From assembly GCA_963845425.1 (NCBI GenBank), contig CAWJSC010000003.1, positions 82,780-146,779 of the forward strand: DNA of 64,000 nt, written 5' to 3'. Within the stretch, counting starts at the first letter, position 1. Each line of letters starts with the position of its first letter. Made by a program: the position numbers and the translations under genes. This document shows, one piece after another, positions 37,321 through 45,292 of this stretch. The notes beneath the pieces were generated by a model. It had not been told where the DNA came from, ran no database searches, and was given only the letters and a program-made list of their open reading frames with translations. This DNA comes from DATDAH01 sp963845425. Its GTDB lineage: Bacteria; Actinomycetota; Acidimicrobiia; Acidimicrobiales; DATDAH01.

Positions 37321-38088
37321 TCAGCCCGCGGGGACGGGGGCGGCGGTGGAGGACTCCTCGTCGACCTTGCCGTCCCGCATGCCGACGATGCGGTCGGCGC
37401 CCTCGGCCACCTCGTCGCTGTGGGTGACCATCAGGATGGTCTGGCCGTCGGCGTGGAGGCGGCGGAAGAGCTCCAGGACCTCCTGGCCCCCGTCGCTGTC
37501 CAGGGCCCCGGTGGGCTCGTCGGCCAGCACGAGGGTCGGCTCGTTGGCCAGGGCCCGGGCGATGGCCAGCCGTTGGCGCTGCCCGCCGGAGAGAACGGCC
37601 GGGGTCTCGCCGGACTTGTCGCCGAGACCGAGGAGGTCGAGCAGGTCCCGGGCCCGGGTCTCGGCCGCCTTGCGCTTGGTGCCGGCGATCATGGCGGGCA
37701 GGACCACGTTCTCGAGGGCGGTCATGCCCTCCAGCAGGTTGAAGAACTGGAAGACGATCCCGATGTGGCGGCGCCGCATGCGGGCCAGCCAGTCCTCGTC
37801 CTGGCCGGTGATCTCCTCGTCGGCGATGTGGATCGTGCCTTCGTCGGCGATGTCGAGGCCGGCGACGAGGTTGAGGAGCGTCGACTTACCGCAGCCCGAG
37901 GGGCCCATGATGGCCACGAACTCGCCGGCGATGACCTCGAGGTCGACACCCCGCAGCGCCCGGACGGGGGCCAGCTCGGCCTCGAACGTCTTGCGCACGC
38001 CGCGAACGTCCAGGACGGTGGCCCCGGGGTGCACGCCGGGCTCGTCCGCCGGATCGATCGCTCCGAGAGCGCCGTCGTCTTCAGTCAT
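37321..38088 (-). CDS. LolD/MacB-type ABC transporter ATP-binding protein
   Basis: A 255-aa ATPase for the two FtsX-type permeases downstream. Walker A is GPSGCGKST, signature LSGGQRQRLAIARAL, Walker B TLVLADEPTGALD, and the H-loop is in MVTHSDEVAE. The ATG at 38088 is preferred because a strong ribosome-binding site (GGAGGAAA, 38093-38100) lies at the right spacing. A more upstream ATG at 38109 overlaps the regulator stop but lacks such a site. The gene order regulator, ATPase, permease, permease, kinase is typical of transporters controlled by their own two-component pair. Confidence 0.92.
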   Translation of the reverse strand: MTEDDGALGAIDPADEPGVHPGATVLDVRGVRKTFEAELAPVRALRGVDLEVIAGEFVAIMGPSGCGKSTLLNLVAGLDIADEGTIHIADEEITGQDEDWLARMRRRHIGIVFQFFNLLEGMTALENVVLPAMIAGTKRKAAETRARDLLDLLGLGDKSGETPAVLSGGQRQRLAIARALANEPTLVLADEPTGALDSDGGQEVLELFRRLHADGQTILMVTHSDEVAEGADRIVGMRDGKVDEESSTAAPVPAG

Positions 38089-38108
38089 GGTGTTTCCTCC
38101 TGTGGACA

Positions 38109-39431
38109 TCAGTCTGCTGCCTCCTGCGGGCCCAGTCGGTAGGCCGTCACTTCGGACTCGCGGCCCTTGACGGCCTGCGGCGGGAGTTGCTCGAGCTCGG
38201 GCGGGTCCGTCAGACCCTCCACGGTGGCCTCGCTGAGCACGGTGGTCCCCGCCGGGCGGGCGATGCTCTCCAGGCGCTGGGCCAGGTTCACCGTGTCGCC
38301 CACGACCGTGTACTCGAGGCGCTCGTCACTGCCGAGCAGGGCGGCGGCCACGTCGCCCGAGGACAGGCCGATGCCGAGGCCGAAGGCGGCCAGGCCCTCG
38401 TCGGCCCACGTGACGTTGACCACGTCCTGGCGCTCGTGCATGGCCCGCGCCGCCCGCAGGGCCCGGTCGGCGTGGTCCTCCTGGGGGAACGGTGCCCCGA
38501 AGACGGCCATGACGGCGTCGCCCACGTACTGCATCACCGTGCCCTCCTCGCCGAGGATGGCGTTGTTCATCTCCCGGCGGTGGGTGCGGAGCTGGCCGGC
38601 CAGCGTGGTGGGATCGGCGTGCTCGGCGATGGTCGAGTAGCCCCGGACGTCGGACATCAGCACGGTGACGGTCAGGCGCTCCGTGCGGTCGACGGCCCCG
38701 CTGTCGGTGCGCAGCTTCTCGGCCAGGCCACCGGGGAGGAACCGGCTGAGCGTCTCGCCCTGCTCCTCGCGGTCGACGATCGCGGACTGCAGCAGGCGGA
38801 GGCGCTTCAAGGCCCCCTCCCGCCCGGCGCTGGCCCCCTGGGCCAGCTTCAGGAGCACGGCCTCGACGGCGTCGTTCACCGACGCCGGGCTCCGGCCCTG
38901 GCTGGCGGCGATCGCCTTGATGGGCCGCCCCTGGGCGACCTGGGTGAGCAGGTCGTCCTCGTCCTCGGTCAGCTCGCCCTCGACCCGGACCGGGTTGACC
39001 AGGGCCTGCACGATCTCGGGGTCGAGCATCGAGCCCCCGGTGGCCACCTCGCGCACGGCCCGGGCCAGCCGGTCGCCGTCGCTGACCCGGTCCTTGAGCA
39101 GATAGGCGTAGCCCGCCGCCCCCTCCTCGAGCAGGGCGATGGCGTAGTCGGGGTCGTCGTACTGGGACAGGATCACGATGCCGGTGCCGGGGTGGCGCTT
39201 GCGCACCTCCTTGGCGCCGACGATGCCCTCGTCCTGGAAGTTGGGCGGCATCCGGATGTCGGAGACGACGACCTGCGGGTGAGCCGCGGTGGCGCCCTCC
39301 ACCAGCCCGTCGTAGTCCTCCGCCGTCCCGACCACCTCGATGTCCTTCTCGATCGAGAGGAGGGCCTTGACCCCCTCCCGCACCAGGGTGTTGTCGTCGG
39401 CGAGGAACACCGTGATGCGGTCCCCGTCCAT
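38109..39431 (-). CDS. Response regulator with LuxR-like helix-turn-helix and class III nucleotide cyclase domain
   Basis: A 440-aa three-part regulator. The receiver (1-125) has D58 in VVVSDIRMPP and the Lys in YLLKDRVSD. Next comes a LuxR-like helix-turn-helix (about 150-200, LTEDEDDLLTQVAQGRPIKAIA) that looks weakened. A linker LSRFLPGGLAEKL leads to a class III adenylate/guanylate cyclase domain (about 245-425). The two metal Asp are in VLMSDVRGYST and YVGDAVMAVFG, and the transition-state Asn/Arg are in GDTVNLAQRLES, so the catalytic set looks complete. The ATG at 39431 is used; the upstream extension is unlike protein. It is the first gene of the ABC operon. Confidence 0.88.
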   Translation of the reverse strand: MDGDRITVFLADDNTLVREGVKALLSIEKDIEVVGTAEDYDGLVEGATAAHPQVVVSDIRMPPNFQDEGIVGAKEVRKRHPGTGIVILSQYDDPDYAIALLEEGAAGYAYLLKDRVSDGDRLARAVREVATGGSMLDPEIVQALVNPVRVEGELTEDEDDLLTQVAQGRPIKAIAASQGRSPASVNDAVEAVLLKLAQGASAGREGALKRLRLLQSAIVDREEQGETLSRFLPGGLAEKLRTDSGAVDRTERLTVTVLMSDVRGYSTIAEHADPTTLAGQLRTHRREMNNAILGEEGTVMQYVGDAVMAVFGAPFPQEDHADRALRAARAMHERQDVVNVTWADEGLAAFGLGIGLSSGDVAAALLGSDERLEYTVVGDTVNLAQRLESIARPAGTTVLSEATVEGLTDPPELEQLPPQAVKGRESEVTAYRLGPQEAAD

Positions 39432-39589
39432 CGGGTGCCATTGAGTCGCGGATCGGCGCCGACCGCAAGGGGGAGGACCTTCCGCCCCTGGGTGGTGCCA
39501 GCACCCCACCCGTCCCGCGGTCCGCACCCTGGGCAGCGACGCCCGTCCGCTGTCCACTCGTCCCGAGGAAGGACAACCGACGAGGAGAG

Positions 39590-40360
39590 ATGATGCGTTC
39601 CAAGATCACGGCGGCCGCGCTGACCACCGTCCTGGTACTGGGCGTCGTCGCCTGCAGTGACGACGACGGGGAGGACGAAGCGAGCTCCGAAGCAGCGGGC
39701 GACACCACGACCACGACCGAGGCCGGTCTCGGCACCGAGGCCTGCGACGCCGTCCAGGGTGTCGGCACGGCCCTGACCAACGGCCCCGAGGGGCCGCCGA
39801 CGACCGAGTACCTGGAGGGTGAGCTGCTGCCCGCGGTCGACGCGGTCGTGGCCGCCGACGCGGACGAGCTGGCCGGCCCGGCGGGTGAGCTGCAGACCGC
39901 GGTGCAGGGCGCGATCGACGGCGGTCCGATCGACGAGGATCAGGTCTTCGGCCTCTACGGCGAGATGGGGGCCGCGGTCCACACCGGGTGCGGCTACGAG
40001 GCCGTCGACGTGGGCGCCGTCAACTACACCTTCGTCGACCTGCCCGCCACCCTTCCGACGGGCACGACCAGCTTCGCCCTGACCAACGACGCCGACGAGC
40101 CCCACGAGCTGATCCTCTTCCGGCGGGCCGACGGCGAGACCAGGGGCATCGAAGAGCTCCTGGCGCTGGGTGAGGAGGAGGTCGGTGACGCACTGGCCTT
40201 CACCGGGGTGGCGTTCGCCGAACCCACCACGACGGGCTACCTCGCCGCCGAGCTCACGCCCGGCACGTACTTCACCGTCTGCTTCCTGCCCGTCGGCGGC
40301 GGCGAGGACGGTCCGCCACACTTCACCGAGGGGATGCTGGGCGAGATCGAGGTGACCTGA
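39590..40360 (+). CDS. Lipoprotein with C-terminal cupredoxin-like (type 1 copper) domain
   Basis: A 256-aa lipoprotein with a signal ending in lipobox LGVVAC, then an acidic/Thr-rich linker and a helical central part. The last 110 residues form a beta-rich domain with a plausible blue-copper set: H172 (in EPHELILF), C231 (in FTVCFLP), H244 and M249 (in PPHFTEGM). A role in electron transfer or copper binding at the outer membrane face is inferred. GAGGAGAG precedes the paired ATGs at 39590/39593. It is divergent from the cyclase-type regulator, with 158 bases between starts. Confidence 0.7.
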   Translation: MMRSKITAAALTTVLVLGVVACSDDDGEDEASSEAAGDTTTTTEAGLGTEACDAVQGVGTALTNGPEGPPTTEYLEGELLPAVDAVVAADADELAGPAGELQTAVQGAIDGGPIDEDQVFGLYGEMGAAVHTGCGYEAVDVGAVNYTFVDLPATLPTGTTSFALTNDADEPHELILFRRADGETRGIEELLALGEEEVGDALAFTGVAFAEPTTTGYLAAELTPGTYFTVCFLPVGGGEDGPPHFTEGMLGEIEVT

Positions 40361-40381
40361 CCGTCCTCGGGTCTCCCCGAC

Positions 40382-40428
40382 CCGGCCCCCGGCTCGGGTG
40401 CGCTCCCTGCGCCCGGACCGGGGGCCGG
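40382..40428. terminator. Bidirectional hairpin between the lipoprotein and vapC
   Basis: CCGGCCCCCGG (40382-40392) pairs perfectly with CCGGGGGCCGG (40418-40428) between two convergent genes. There is no U-tract. Confidence 0.6.
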
Positions 40429-40462
40429 CACGCGTTCGGGACGTCGATCCCGACCGCCGTGG

Positions 40463-40876
40463 TCAATGGTCCGGGGTCAAGAGTTGAACCGTCGGGAAGT
40501 AGGTCCGGTAGCGGCTCGCATCACGCGAGAGAAGGTGCAGTTCGGCAACGGCGGCGTGGGCGCCAATGAAGAAGTCGGGCAGCGTCGATGTCCTCGTGCC
40601 CCCGCTCCGGCGGTAGTCGAGGAAGGCCTTGCCCGCCAGGAAGGCTGCCTCCCAAGGCAACGGTGCGCGGCGGTAGTCCTCGGGCGGGAGCGCCGCCTCG
40701 AGGTCCTCGATGCGGGAGAACCGGACCGAGGTCTCGGCGTAGATGATCGGGTTGATCCACAGCGGTCCGGCCTCGGCCGCCTCGCCCAAGGCGTCGATGG
40801 ACCAGGCCGACCACTTGGGATCCTCGGTCAGGACGTCCAACAGGACGTTGGCATCGACCAGGGTGCCCGGCGCCAT
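40463..40876 (-). CDS. vapC: PIN-domain toxin VapC
   Basis: A 137-aa PIN-fold ribonuclease, the toxin of a type II toxin-antitoxin pair. Acidic residues of the metal site are visible: Asp in TLVDANVLLDVL, Glu in IIYAETSVRF, Asp in TLPDFFIGAHA, and Asp in LLSRDASRYRTYF. VapC enzymes cut tRNA or rRNA at specific sites; the target here is unknown. The ATG follows the vapB stop after a gap of two bases, so translation is coupled. Confidence 0.92.
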   Translation of the reverse strand: MAPGTLVDANVLLDVLTEDPKWSAWSIDALGEAAEAGPLWINPIIYAETSVRFSRIEDLEAALPPEDYRRAPLPWEAAFLAGKAFLDYRRSGGTRTSTLPDFFIGAHAAVAELHLLSRDASRYRTYFPTVQLLTPDH

Positions 40877-40878
40877 GG

Positions 40879-41106
40879 CTAGGCCCCGCGGGTGAGGGCC
40901 ATGATCTCGTCGGTCGTCATGGCCACGTCCCCCCGACCCCGCAGTCGCTCGACCACGGCTGCGCCGCGGACGGGGCCATCAGCCGTCTTGCGGATGACGA
41001 TGGTCTCGTCGGCCCGTTCGAACTCGACGTTCGACCCGGCCCCGATGCCGAGCTCATCGCGCAGCGCCTTGGGAATCGTGACCTGGCCCTTCTCGGTGAC
41101 TCGCAT
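40879..41106 (-). CDS. vapB: AbrB/SpoVT-type antitoxin VapB
   Basis: A 75-aa antitoxin. The N-terminal AbrB swapped-hairpin DNA-binding domain (MRVTEKGQVTIPKALRDELG, GSNVEFERADETIVIRK) is followed by a C-terminal tail (RGRGDVAMTTDEIMALTRG) that would wrap the VapC active site. The ATG at 41106 is only six bases downstream of a TAGGAT -10-like element, which suggests a leaderless transcript. Overlapping palindromes at 41114-41137 are the likely autoregulatory operator. Confidence 0.92.
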   Translation of the reverse strand: MRVTEKGQVTIPKALRDELGIGAGSNVEFERADETIVIRKTADGPVRGAAVVERLRGRGDVAMTTDEIMALTRGA

Positions 41107-41113
41107 ATAAGAA

Positions 41114-41137
41114 TCCTACCAGTAGGAGTCGTACTCC
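41114..41137. promoter_or_regulatory. vapBC operator/promoter with overlapping palindromes
   Basis: TCCTACCAGTAGGA (41114-41127) and GGAGTCGTACTCC (41125-41137) are perfect palindromes sharing three bases. The first covers the TAGGAT -10 candidate on the minus strand, so bound VapBC would block transcription. Confidence 0.55.
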
Positions 41138-41216
41138 CCCGGGAGCACCGCCATGCCGCTGATGGACGGCCTTCGACGCGCTGACCTGGTCGGCCGATGC
41201 GGTTTAGGCTCCCGGC

Positions 41217-41858
41217 ATGACCGAGGTGGCGAACGAACCGGCGGTGGTGCTGGTCTGTGTCGTGCTGGCGTCGGCCCTCATCGTGGCCGAGGTGGCGCTG
41301 CCGACGTTCGGACTGGCCGGGTTCACCGGCGCCGTCCTGATCGCGGTCGCCGTCGTGGGGATCAACGACGGCGGGATGGAGTGGTGGCCGCTGTCGCTGG
41401 CGGCGCTGGCCGTGGGCTTCTGGAGCGTGATGATCGCCCGGCGGTCGACCAGCACGGCCCAACAGGCCATCGCCGTCGGGCTGTTCACCGTGGGCTCGGT
41501 GTACTTCGGGGTGCTGGAGAGCGACCCGCTCACCATCGTGCTCGCCCTGCTCGGGGCGGCCGGCCTGGCCGCCGGGTTCCCGGTGCTGCTCGAGCGCTCC
41601 ACCCGCCTGCTCAACGCCCAACCCGAGGTCGGCATGGAGGCCTTCGTCGGACGGCCCACCCACGTCACCGCCTGGGCGGGGACCGAGGGCAGCGTCCAGC
41701 TGGAGGGCGCGTTCTGGAACGCCACGGGGCCCGGGGACCTCGCCGTGGGTGACGAGGTCGTCATCACCGGCTACGAAGGGATGCAGCTCACCGTGCGTCG
41801 ACCGACGTCCGAGCCGGGAGGAATGCCCATGACCGTGCCCCAGAAGGACAACCGCTGA
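41217..41858 (+). CDS. NfeD-like membrane protein
   Basis: A 213-aa protein with four or so hydrophobic helices (residues 8-115) and a C-terminal OB-fold domain (EAFVGRPTHVTAWAGTEGSVQLEG, GDEVVITGYEGMQLTVRR), the standard NfeD architecture without the protease domain. NfeD proteins work with SPFH/slipin partners in membrane microdomains. Its stop overlaps the ATG of such a gene (TGATG at 41856), confirming the pair. The ATG at 41217 is used. Confidence 0.88.
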   Translation: MTEVANEPAVVLVCVVLASALIVAEVALPTFGLAGFTGAVLIAVAVVGINDGGMEWWPLSLAALAVGFWSVMIARRSTSTAQQAIAVGLFTVGSVYFGVLESDPLTIVLALLGAAGLAAGFPVLLERSTRLLNAQPEVGMEAFVGRPTHVTAWAGTEGSVQLEGAFWNATGPGDLAVGDEVVITGYEGMQLTVRRPTSEPGGMPMTVPQKDNR

Positions 41859-42766
41859 TGGCCGCTGTCGGTGCGGTGCTGCTGGTCCTCGCCGTCCTCA
41901 TCCTGTTGTTCCTCGCCTCCTCGGTGAAGATCGTCCTGGAGTACGAGCGGGCCGTCATCTTCCGCCTCGGGCGCTGTGTGGGGGCCAAGGGCCCAGGGGT
42001 CTTCTTCATCATCCCGATCATCGACAAGATCCGCCGGGTCAACCTGCAGATCGCGGCGGTGCCGGTCGCCTCCCAGGCCGTCATCACCAAGGACAACGTG
42101 ACCATCACGGTCGACGCCGTGGCCTACTTCCAGGTCGTCGACCCGCTGGCGTCGGTCATCAAGATCCAGAACTGGTACCAGTCGGCCCAGCTGGTGGCCC
42201 AGACCACCCTGCGCTCGATCATCGGCCGCCACGAGCTGGACCAGATGCTCTCCGAGCGGGATCGCATCAACAGCGAGCTGCAGCTGGCCCTGGACACCCA
42301 GACCGAGGCATGGGGCATCAAGGTCGGCCGGGTCGAGATCCGTGACGTCGGCCTGCCCGAGCAGATGCAGCGGGCCATGGCCCGTCAGGCCGAGGCCGAG
42401 CGGGAACGGCGGGCCAAGATCATCGCCGCCGAGGGCGAGCTCCAGGCCTCCCAGAAGCTGGGCGAGGCGGCCAACGTCATCAACGCCTCCCCCGGCGCCC
42501 TGCAGCTCCGGCAGCTGCAGACGATGGTGGAGATCTCCGCCGAGAACAGCTCGACGATCATCTTCCCGATCCCCATCGAGATCATGGGCGCCATCTCGGC
42601 GCTGACCAACACGCTCAGCGGGGGCAAGACCCCGACGCCGTCGACGACCCCGATCGTGGCGCCGGCCTCGCCCGCCGTGGACGACCCCCCGACGACGGTC
42701 GAGGAGACCAACGCCATGCCCGACGTCGAGATCCCCCCCGCCGACATCCCCCCGCCCCCCACCTGA
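41858..42766 (+). CDS. SPFH/band 7 domain protein (slipin/stomatin-like)
   Basis: A 302-aa membrane-anchored scaffold. An N-terminal helix (VGAVLLVLAVLILLFLASSV) precedes the SPFH domain (EYERAVIFRLGRCVGAKGPG, TVDAVAYFQVVDPLAS, SIIGRHELDQMLSERDRI). The Ala/Glu-rich coiled segment AMARQAEAERERRAKIIAAEG follows, typical of slipins and needed for oligomers. The last 45 residues are Pro/Thr-rich and probably disordered. It is cotranscribed with the NfeD-like gene. A strong palindrome follows the stop. Confidence 0.92.
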   Translation: MAAVGAVLLVLAVLILLFLASSVKIVLEYERAVIFRLGRCVGAKGPGVFFIIPIIDKIRRVNLQIAAVPVASQAVITKDNVTITVDAVAYFQVVDPLASVIKIQNWYQSAQLVAQTTLRSIIGRHELDQMLSERDRINSELQLALDTQTEAWGIKVGRVEIRDVGLPEQMQRAMARQAEAERERRAKIIAAEGELQASQKLGEAANVINASPGALQLRQLQTMVEISAENSSTIIFPIPIEIMGAISALTNTLSGGKTPTPSTTPIVAPASPAVDDPPTTVEETNAMPDVEIPPADIPPPPT

Positions 42767-42790
42767 CCCCCCCCACCCTGATCCGAAATT

Positions 42791-42827
42791 GCGCCGATTT
42801 GTCACGCTGAGCGTGACAAATCGGCGC
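42791..42827. terminator. Perfect 18-bp inverted repeat, bidirectional terminator
   Basis: The arms 42791-42808 (GCGCCGATTTGTCACGCT) and 42810-42827 are perfect complements around one base, between convergent genes. The flank GGCGCCAGAAC matches the right end of the TTCTGG-type hairpin at 54743-54800. Confidence 0.65.
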
Positions 42828-42849
42828 CAGAACAGATCGGTCCGGGTGA

Positions 42850-43692
42850 TCAGAGGGTGATGGTCTCGCCTTCCCGGGCGATGGTCACGTCCAGGCCGGG
42901 CGGGGCCAGGTCGCAGAGGCGGTCGACGTCGTCGTCCACCCGCACGGGGCTGTGGTGGAAGAGGACAAGCCGGCCGACCCCCGCCGCCTCGGCCAGCCGG
43001 TAGCAGTAGTCGACGGTGGCGTGGCCGTAGGCCTCGGCCACGGCCAGCTCGGTGGCGGTGCACTGGGCGTCGTGGATGAGCACGTCCACGCCTCGCACCA
43101 GGTCGAGGATCGGCTCGTGGACCGGCCCGTGGCCGTCCTCCCCTGGGCCCAGGGCCAGCGGGCCGTGGTCGGAGGCGTAGGCGATGCTGGCCCCACTGGT
43201 GTCCACGATGCGGTACCCGAAGGTCCGCCCGCCCTTGTGCGGCAGCTCGACGGCGGTGACCTCGAAGCCCTCGATGACGTGCTCGCCCTCCTCCAGGGAG
43301 GCGAAGGTCCAGCTGCCCTCCAGGCCCTCGGGCCGGATCGGGAAGTGGGGCGGGGCCATCGAGCCGGCCAGGACGTCGACCGCCGAGCGGCCGTCCTGCT
43401 GGTCGGGCATCAGGAGCTGGACCTGGGCGCCGGGCTGGTCGCCGGAGCGGAAAAAGGGCAGGCCCTGGGCGTGGTCCCAGTGGAGGTGGGTGAGCAGCAA
43501 CGTGCCCCGGAAGGGCGCCCCCTCCAGCCGGGTCGACAGGCGCTGCAAGCCGGTGCCGGCGTCCAGCACCAGGGCGGGCGTGTCCTCGCCCGAGCGCGTG
43601 AGAGCGACACAGGACGTGTGTCCGCCCACGCGCACGAAGTCGGCGCCCGGGGCCGGAGTCGACCCACGGACGCCGCAGAAGAGGATCTCCAC
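42850..43692 (-). CDS. MBL-fold metallo-hydrolase
   Basis: A 280-aa metallo-beta-lactamase-fold enzyme of the class often annotated as a ribonuclease-Z-like or phosphodiesterase relative. The metal motif HxHxDH is THLHWDHAQG. The other ligands are likely the His in VELPHKGG, the Asp in YASDHGPL and a His in VLFHHSP. The start (MEILFCGVRGSTPAPG) with the GxRGSxP motif is characteristic of the group. It lies next to a cyclic-nucleotide-binding protein gene on the same strand, 10 bases away, so a cyclic-nucleotide phosphodiesterase role is possible but only inferred. Confidence 0.87.
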   Translation of the reverse strand: MEILFCGVRGSTPAPGADFVRVGGHTSCVALTRSGEDTPALVLDAGTGLQRLSTRLEGAPFRGTLLLTHLHWDHAQGLPFFRSGDQPGAQVQLLMPDQQDGRSAVDVLAGSMAPPHFPIRPEGLEGSWTFASLEEGEHVIEGFEVTAVELPHKGGRTFGYRIVDTSGASIAYASDHGPLALGPGEDGHGPVHEPILDLVRGVDVLIHDAQCTATELAVAEAYGHATVDYCYRLAEAAGVGRLVLFHHSPVRVDDDVDRLCDLAPPGLDVTIAREGETITL

Positions 43693-43702
43693 CGGGTCCG
43701 GT

Positions 43703-44701
43703 CTACCCCTCTTCCTTCCGGTGCCCCTCGCTCAGCTCGGCCAGCGCGACCTCGTCGACCTGGTCACCCCGGGCGGCGGCCACCCGGCAGCGGGTGCGGG
43801 CCTTCACCGTGGAGGTCCGCAGGCCGCCTTCGAGCACGGCCCGTTCGCCCAGGATGGCGCCGGGCCCGAACTCGGCCAGGACCTCGCCGTCGACGTCCAC
43901 GTCGACCACACCGTCCAGCAGCAGGAAGACCTCGTTGCCGGCCTGGCCCTGCTCGGTGAGCAGGCCGCCTTCCGCGACGGTGCGGATCTCGGGCTTCTCG
44001 CCGCCCCGCATGATCGTGGTGGCCAGCTCCCGCTCCAGGGCGGTCTCCACCGCGGTGACCAGCGCCGGCGAGTCCTGGTCGCCCCACGGCGTGTGCTTGC
44101 CGAACGCGTGGCGGAACCACTCCGAGAAGTCGGCCAGCCCGGCTTTGGCCGCCAACGCCCCCTCCGCGTCGTAGACCCAGTGCCGGGGGAACTTCGAGGC
44201 CCCCACCAACTCGTGCTCCGCGGAGCCATCGGCCCGGATGGTCAGCTGCAGGGTGGTCCAGACCACGGGGGCCAGGAACTGGACGAACGGCGGGTGGTTC
44301 ACCCGCCGGGGCGACGGCAGCCCGGTGCGGCCGCCGACGGTCTGGACGAAGGTGGCGGAGTCGCCGTCGATGACCGGGTCCTCCTGGATCGTCGGCAGCG
44401 AGATCGGCTGGAACACCGCCGCCTTCTTGCCGACCCGCACCGTGGTGGAGTTCAGGTACAGCCCACCGGTGTAGGTGGCGTCGGTGATGCTGCCGTCGTC
44501 CCCGACCTCGATGGAGGCGCTCAGGCGGTTGGCGAACCGGTAGCGGTCCTCCTTCTTCCACTCGTCCAAGTCGCCGAGGGAGTCCGGCAACGGGTCGTCG
44601 TAGTGGGTCACCCCCGAGTCGAACACCGTGCTGTTCACGGGGCCCGTCACGGCCTCGGAGGGGATCCAGGACACCGTCGTCACTGCCGATTCGATGCGCA
44701 T
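43703..44701 (-). CDS. Cyclic-nucleotide-binding-domain protein, copy A
   Basis: A 332-aa protein. The N-terminal 215 residues (AVTTVSWIPSEAVTGPVN, FDSGVTHYDDPLPD, GGRTGLPSPRRVNHPPF, ASKFPRHWVYDAEG) form a conserved unit I do not recognise by name. The C-terminal 100 residues are a cNMP-binding domain (GGLLTEQGQAGNEVFLLLDGVV, EFGPGAILGERAVLEGGLRT). The phosphate-binding cassette GERA and the later Arg are kept. No DNA-binding domain follows. It is paralogous to the gene at 46558-47562 and begins 10 bases upstream of the MBL gene. Confidence 0.78.
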   Translation of the reverse strand: MRIESAVTTVSWIPSEAVTGPVNSTVFDSGVTHYDDPLPDSLGDLDEWKKEDRYRFANRLSASIEVGDDGSITDATYTGGLYLNSTTVRVGKKAAVFQPISLPTIQEDPVIDGDSATFVQTVGGRTGLPSPRRVNHPPFVQFLAPVVWTTLQLTIRADGSAEHELVGASKFPRHWVYDAEGALAAKAGLADFSEWFRHAFGKHTPWGDQDSPALVTAVETALERELATTIMRGGEKPEIRTVAEGGLLTEQGQAGNEVFLLLDGVVDVDVDGEVLAEFGPGAILGERAVLEGGLRTSTVKARTRCRVAAARGDQVDEVALAELSEGHRKEEG

Positions 44702-44781
44702 CGCACGCCTTTCGCTCGCTGTACCCCGAAGGTACGCCGAGCGGCGGCCGCAGTAGAAGGGGGCTGGCCTTCACGAGTGCA

Positions 44782-44811
44782 GGGTGGTGGCACCACCGGG
44801 TGCCACCACCC
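44782..44811. terminator. Hairpin bounding the low-GC island
   Basis: GGTGGTGGCACC-type arms (44782-44794 and 44799-44811) form a 13-bp stem with a 4-base loop, just after the stop of the PH-like gene. Confidence 0.6.
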
Positions 44812-44884
44812 AAGTCAGGTCAGCTCGTCTGTTGCCGCGCTCCCAGACGATGGCCGAAATGGCAGCCACGAACAGTTGCTGCAG

Positions 44885-45292
44885 TCATTGGTATCTCTTC
44901 ATCACCTGCGCGAGCTCTCCCGCAATCCTGTTCAATCGCTCTAACCGACGCTGCGAATTCTTGCCGCGAGCCAAGGCCGCCTCGATAAATACAAGCGAAG
45001 CATCGACTCTAACTATGTACAGATTGGAGCCTTTAATTGCAAATCCATCGATTTCGGCCCACTTGACCAAGTCGCTCGACCAGAAGTTCTGTACTTGAAG
45101 ACCATCGCTGTTTGCCGAGGCCGACATTCGTATCTGCAAGGCCGAGAAGGCTACAACTGCACATCCAATCGCACCAACCCCGATTGACTGAAGAACGGCA
45201 GCTCCCAGTAGCACTCCGACTCCCAATACGCTAAGCATCCATCGATCAGCCGTTGGTTGGCGAACGACAAGATCGTCCAGCGTCTCGGCCAT
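44885..45292 (-). CDS. Small PH-domain-like membrane protein in the low-GC island
   Basis: A 135-aa protein. Two hydrophobic helices (about 18-37 and 40-55: MLSVLGVGVLLGAAV, GAIGCAVVAFSALQI) precede a bacterial PH-like domain (SDGLQVQNFWSSDLVKWAEI, DGFAIKGSNLYIVRV). The ATG at 45292 overlaps the TAA of the toxin-like fragment just upstream (TAATG), so the two are translationally coupled. The codon use and base composition differ from the neighbours, which suggests transfer. An immunity role is inferred only from position. Confidence 0.7.
   Translation of the reverse strand: MAETLDDLVVRQPTADRWMLSVLGVGVLLGAAVLQSIGVGAIGCAVVAFSALQIRMSASANSDGLQVQNFWSSDLVKWAEIDGFAIKGSNLYIVRVDASLVFIEAALARGKNSQRRLERLNRIAGELAQVMKRYQ

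Noticed and set aside
44784..45098. Plus-strand ORF of 104 codons in the low-GC island
   Set aside because: It is antisense to the PH-like gene, has no ribosome-binding site, and the minus-strand translation is much more protein-like.
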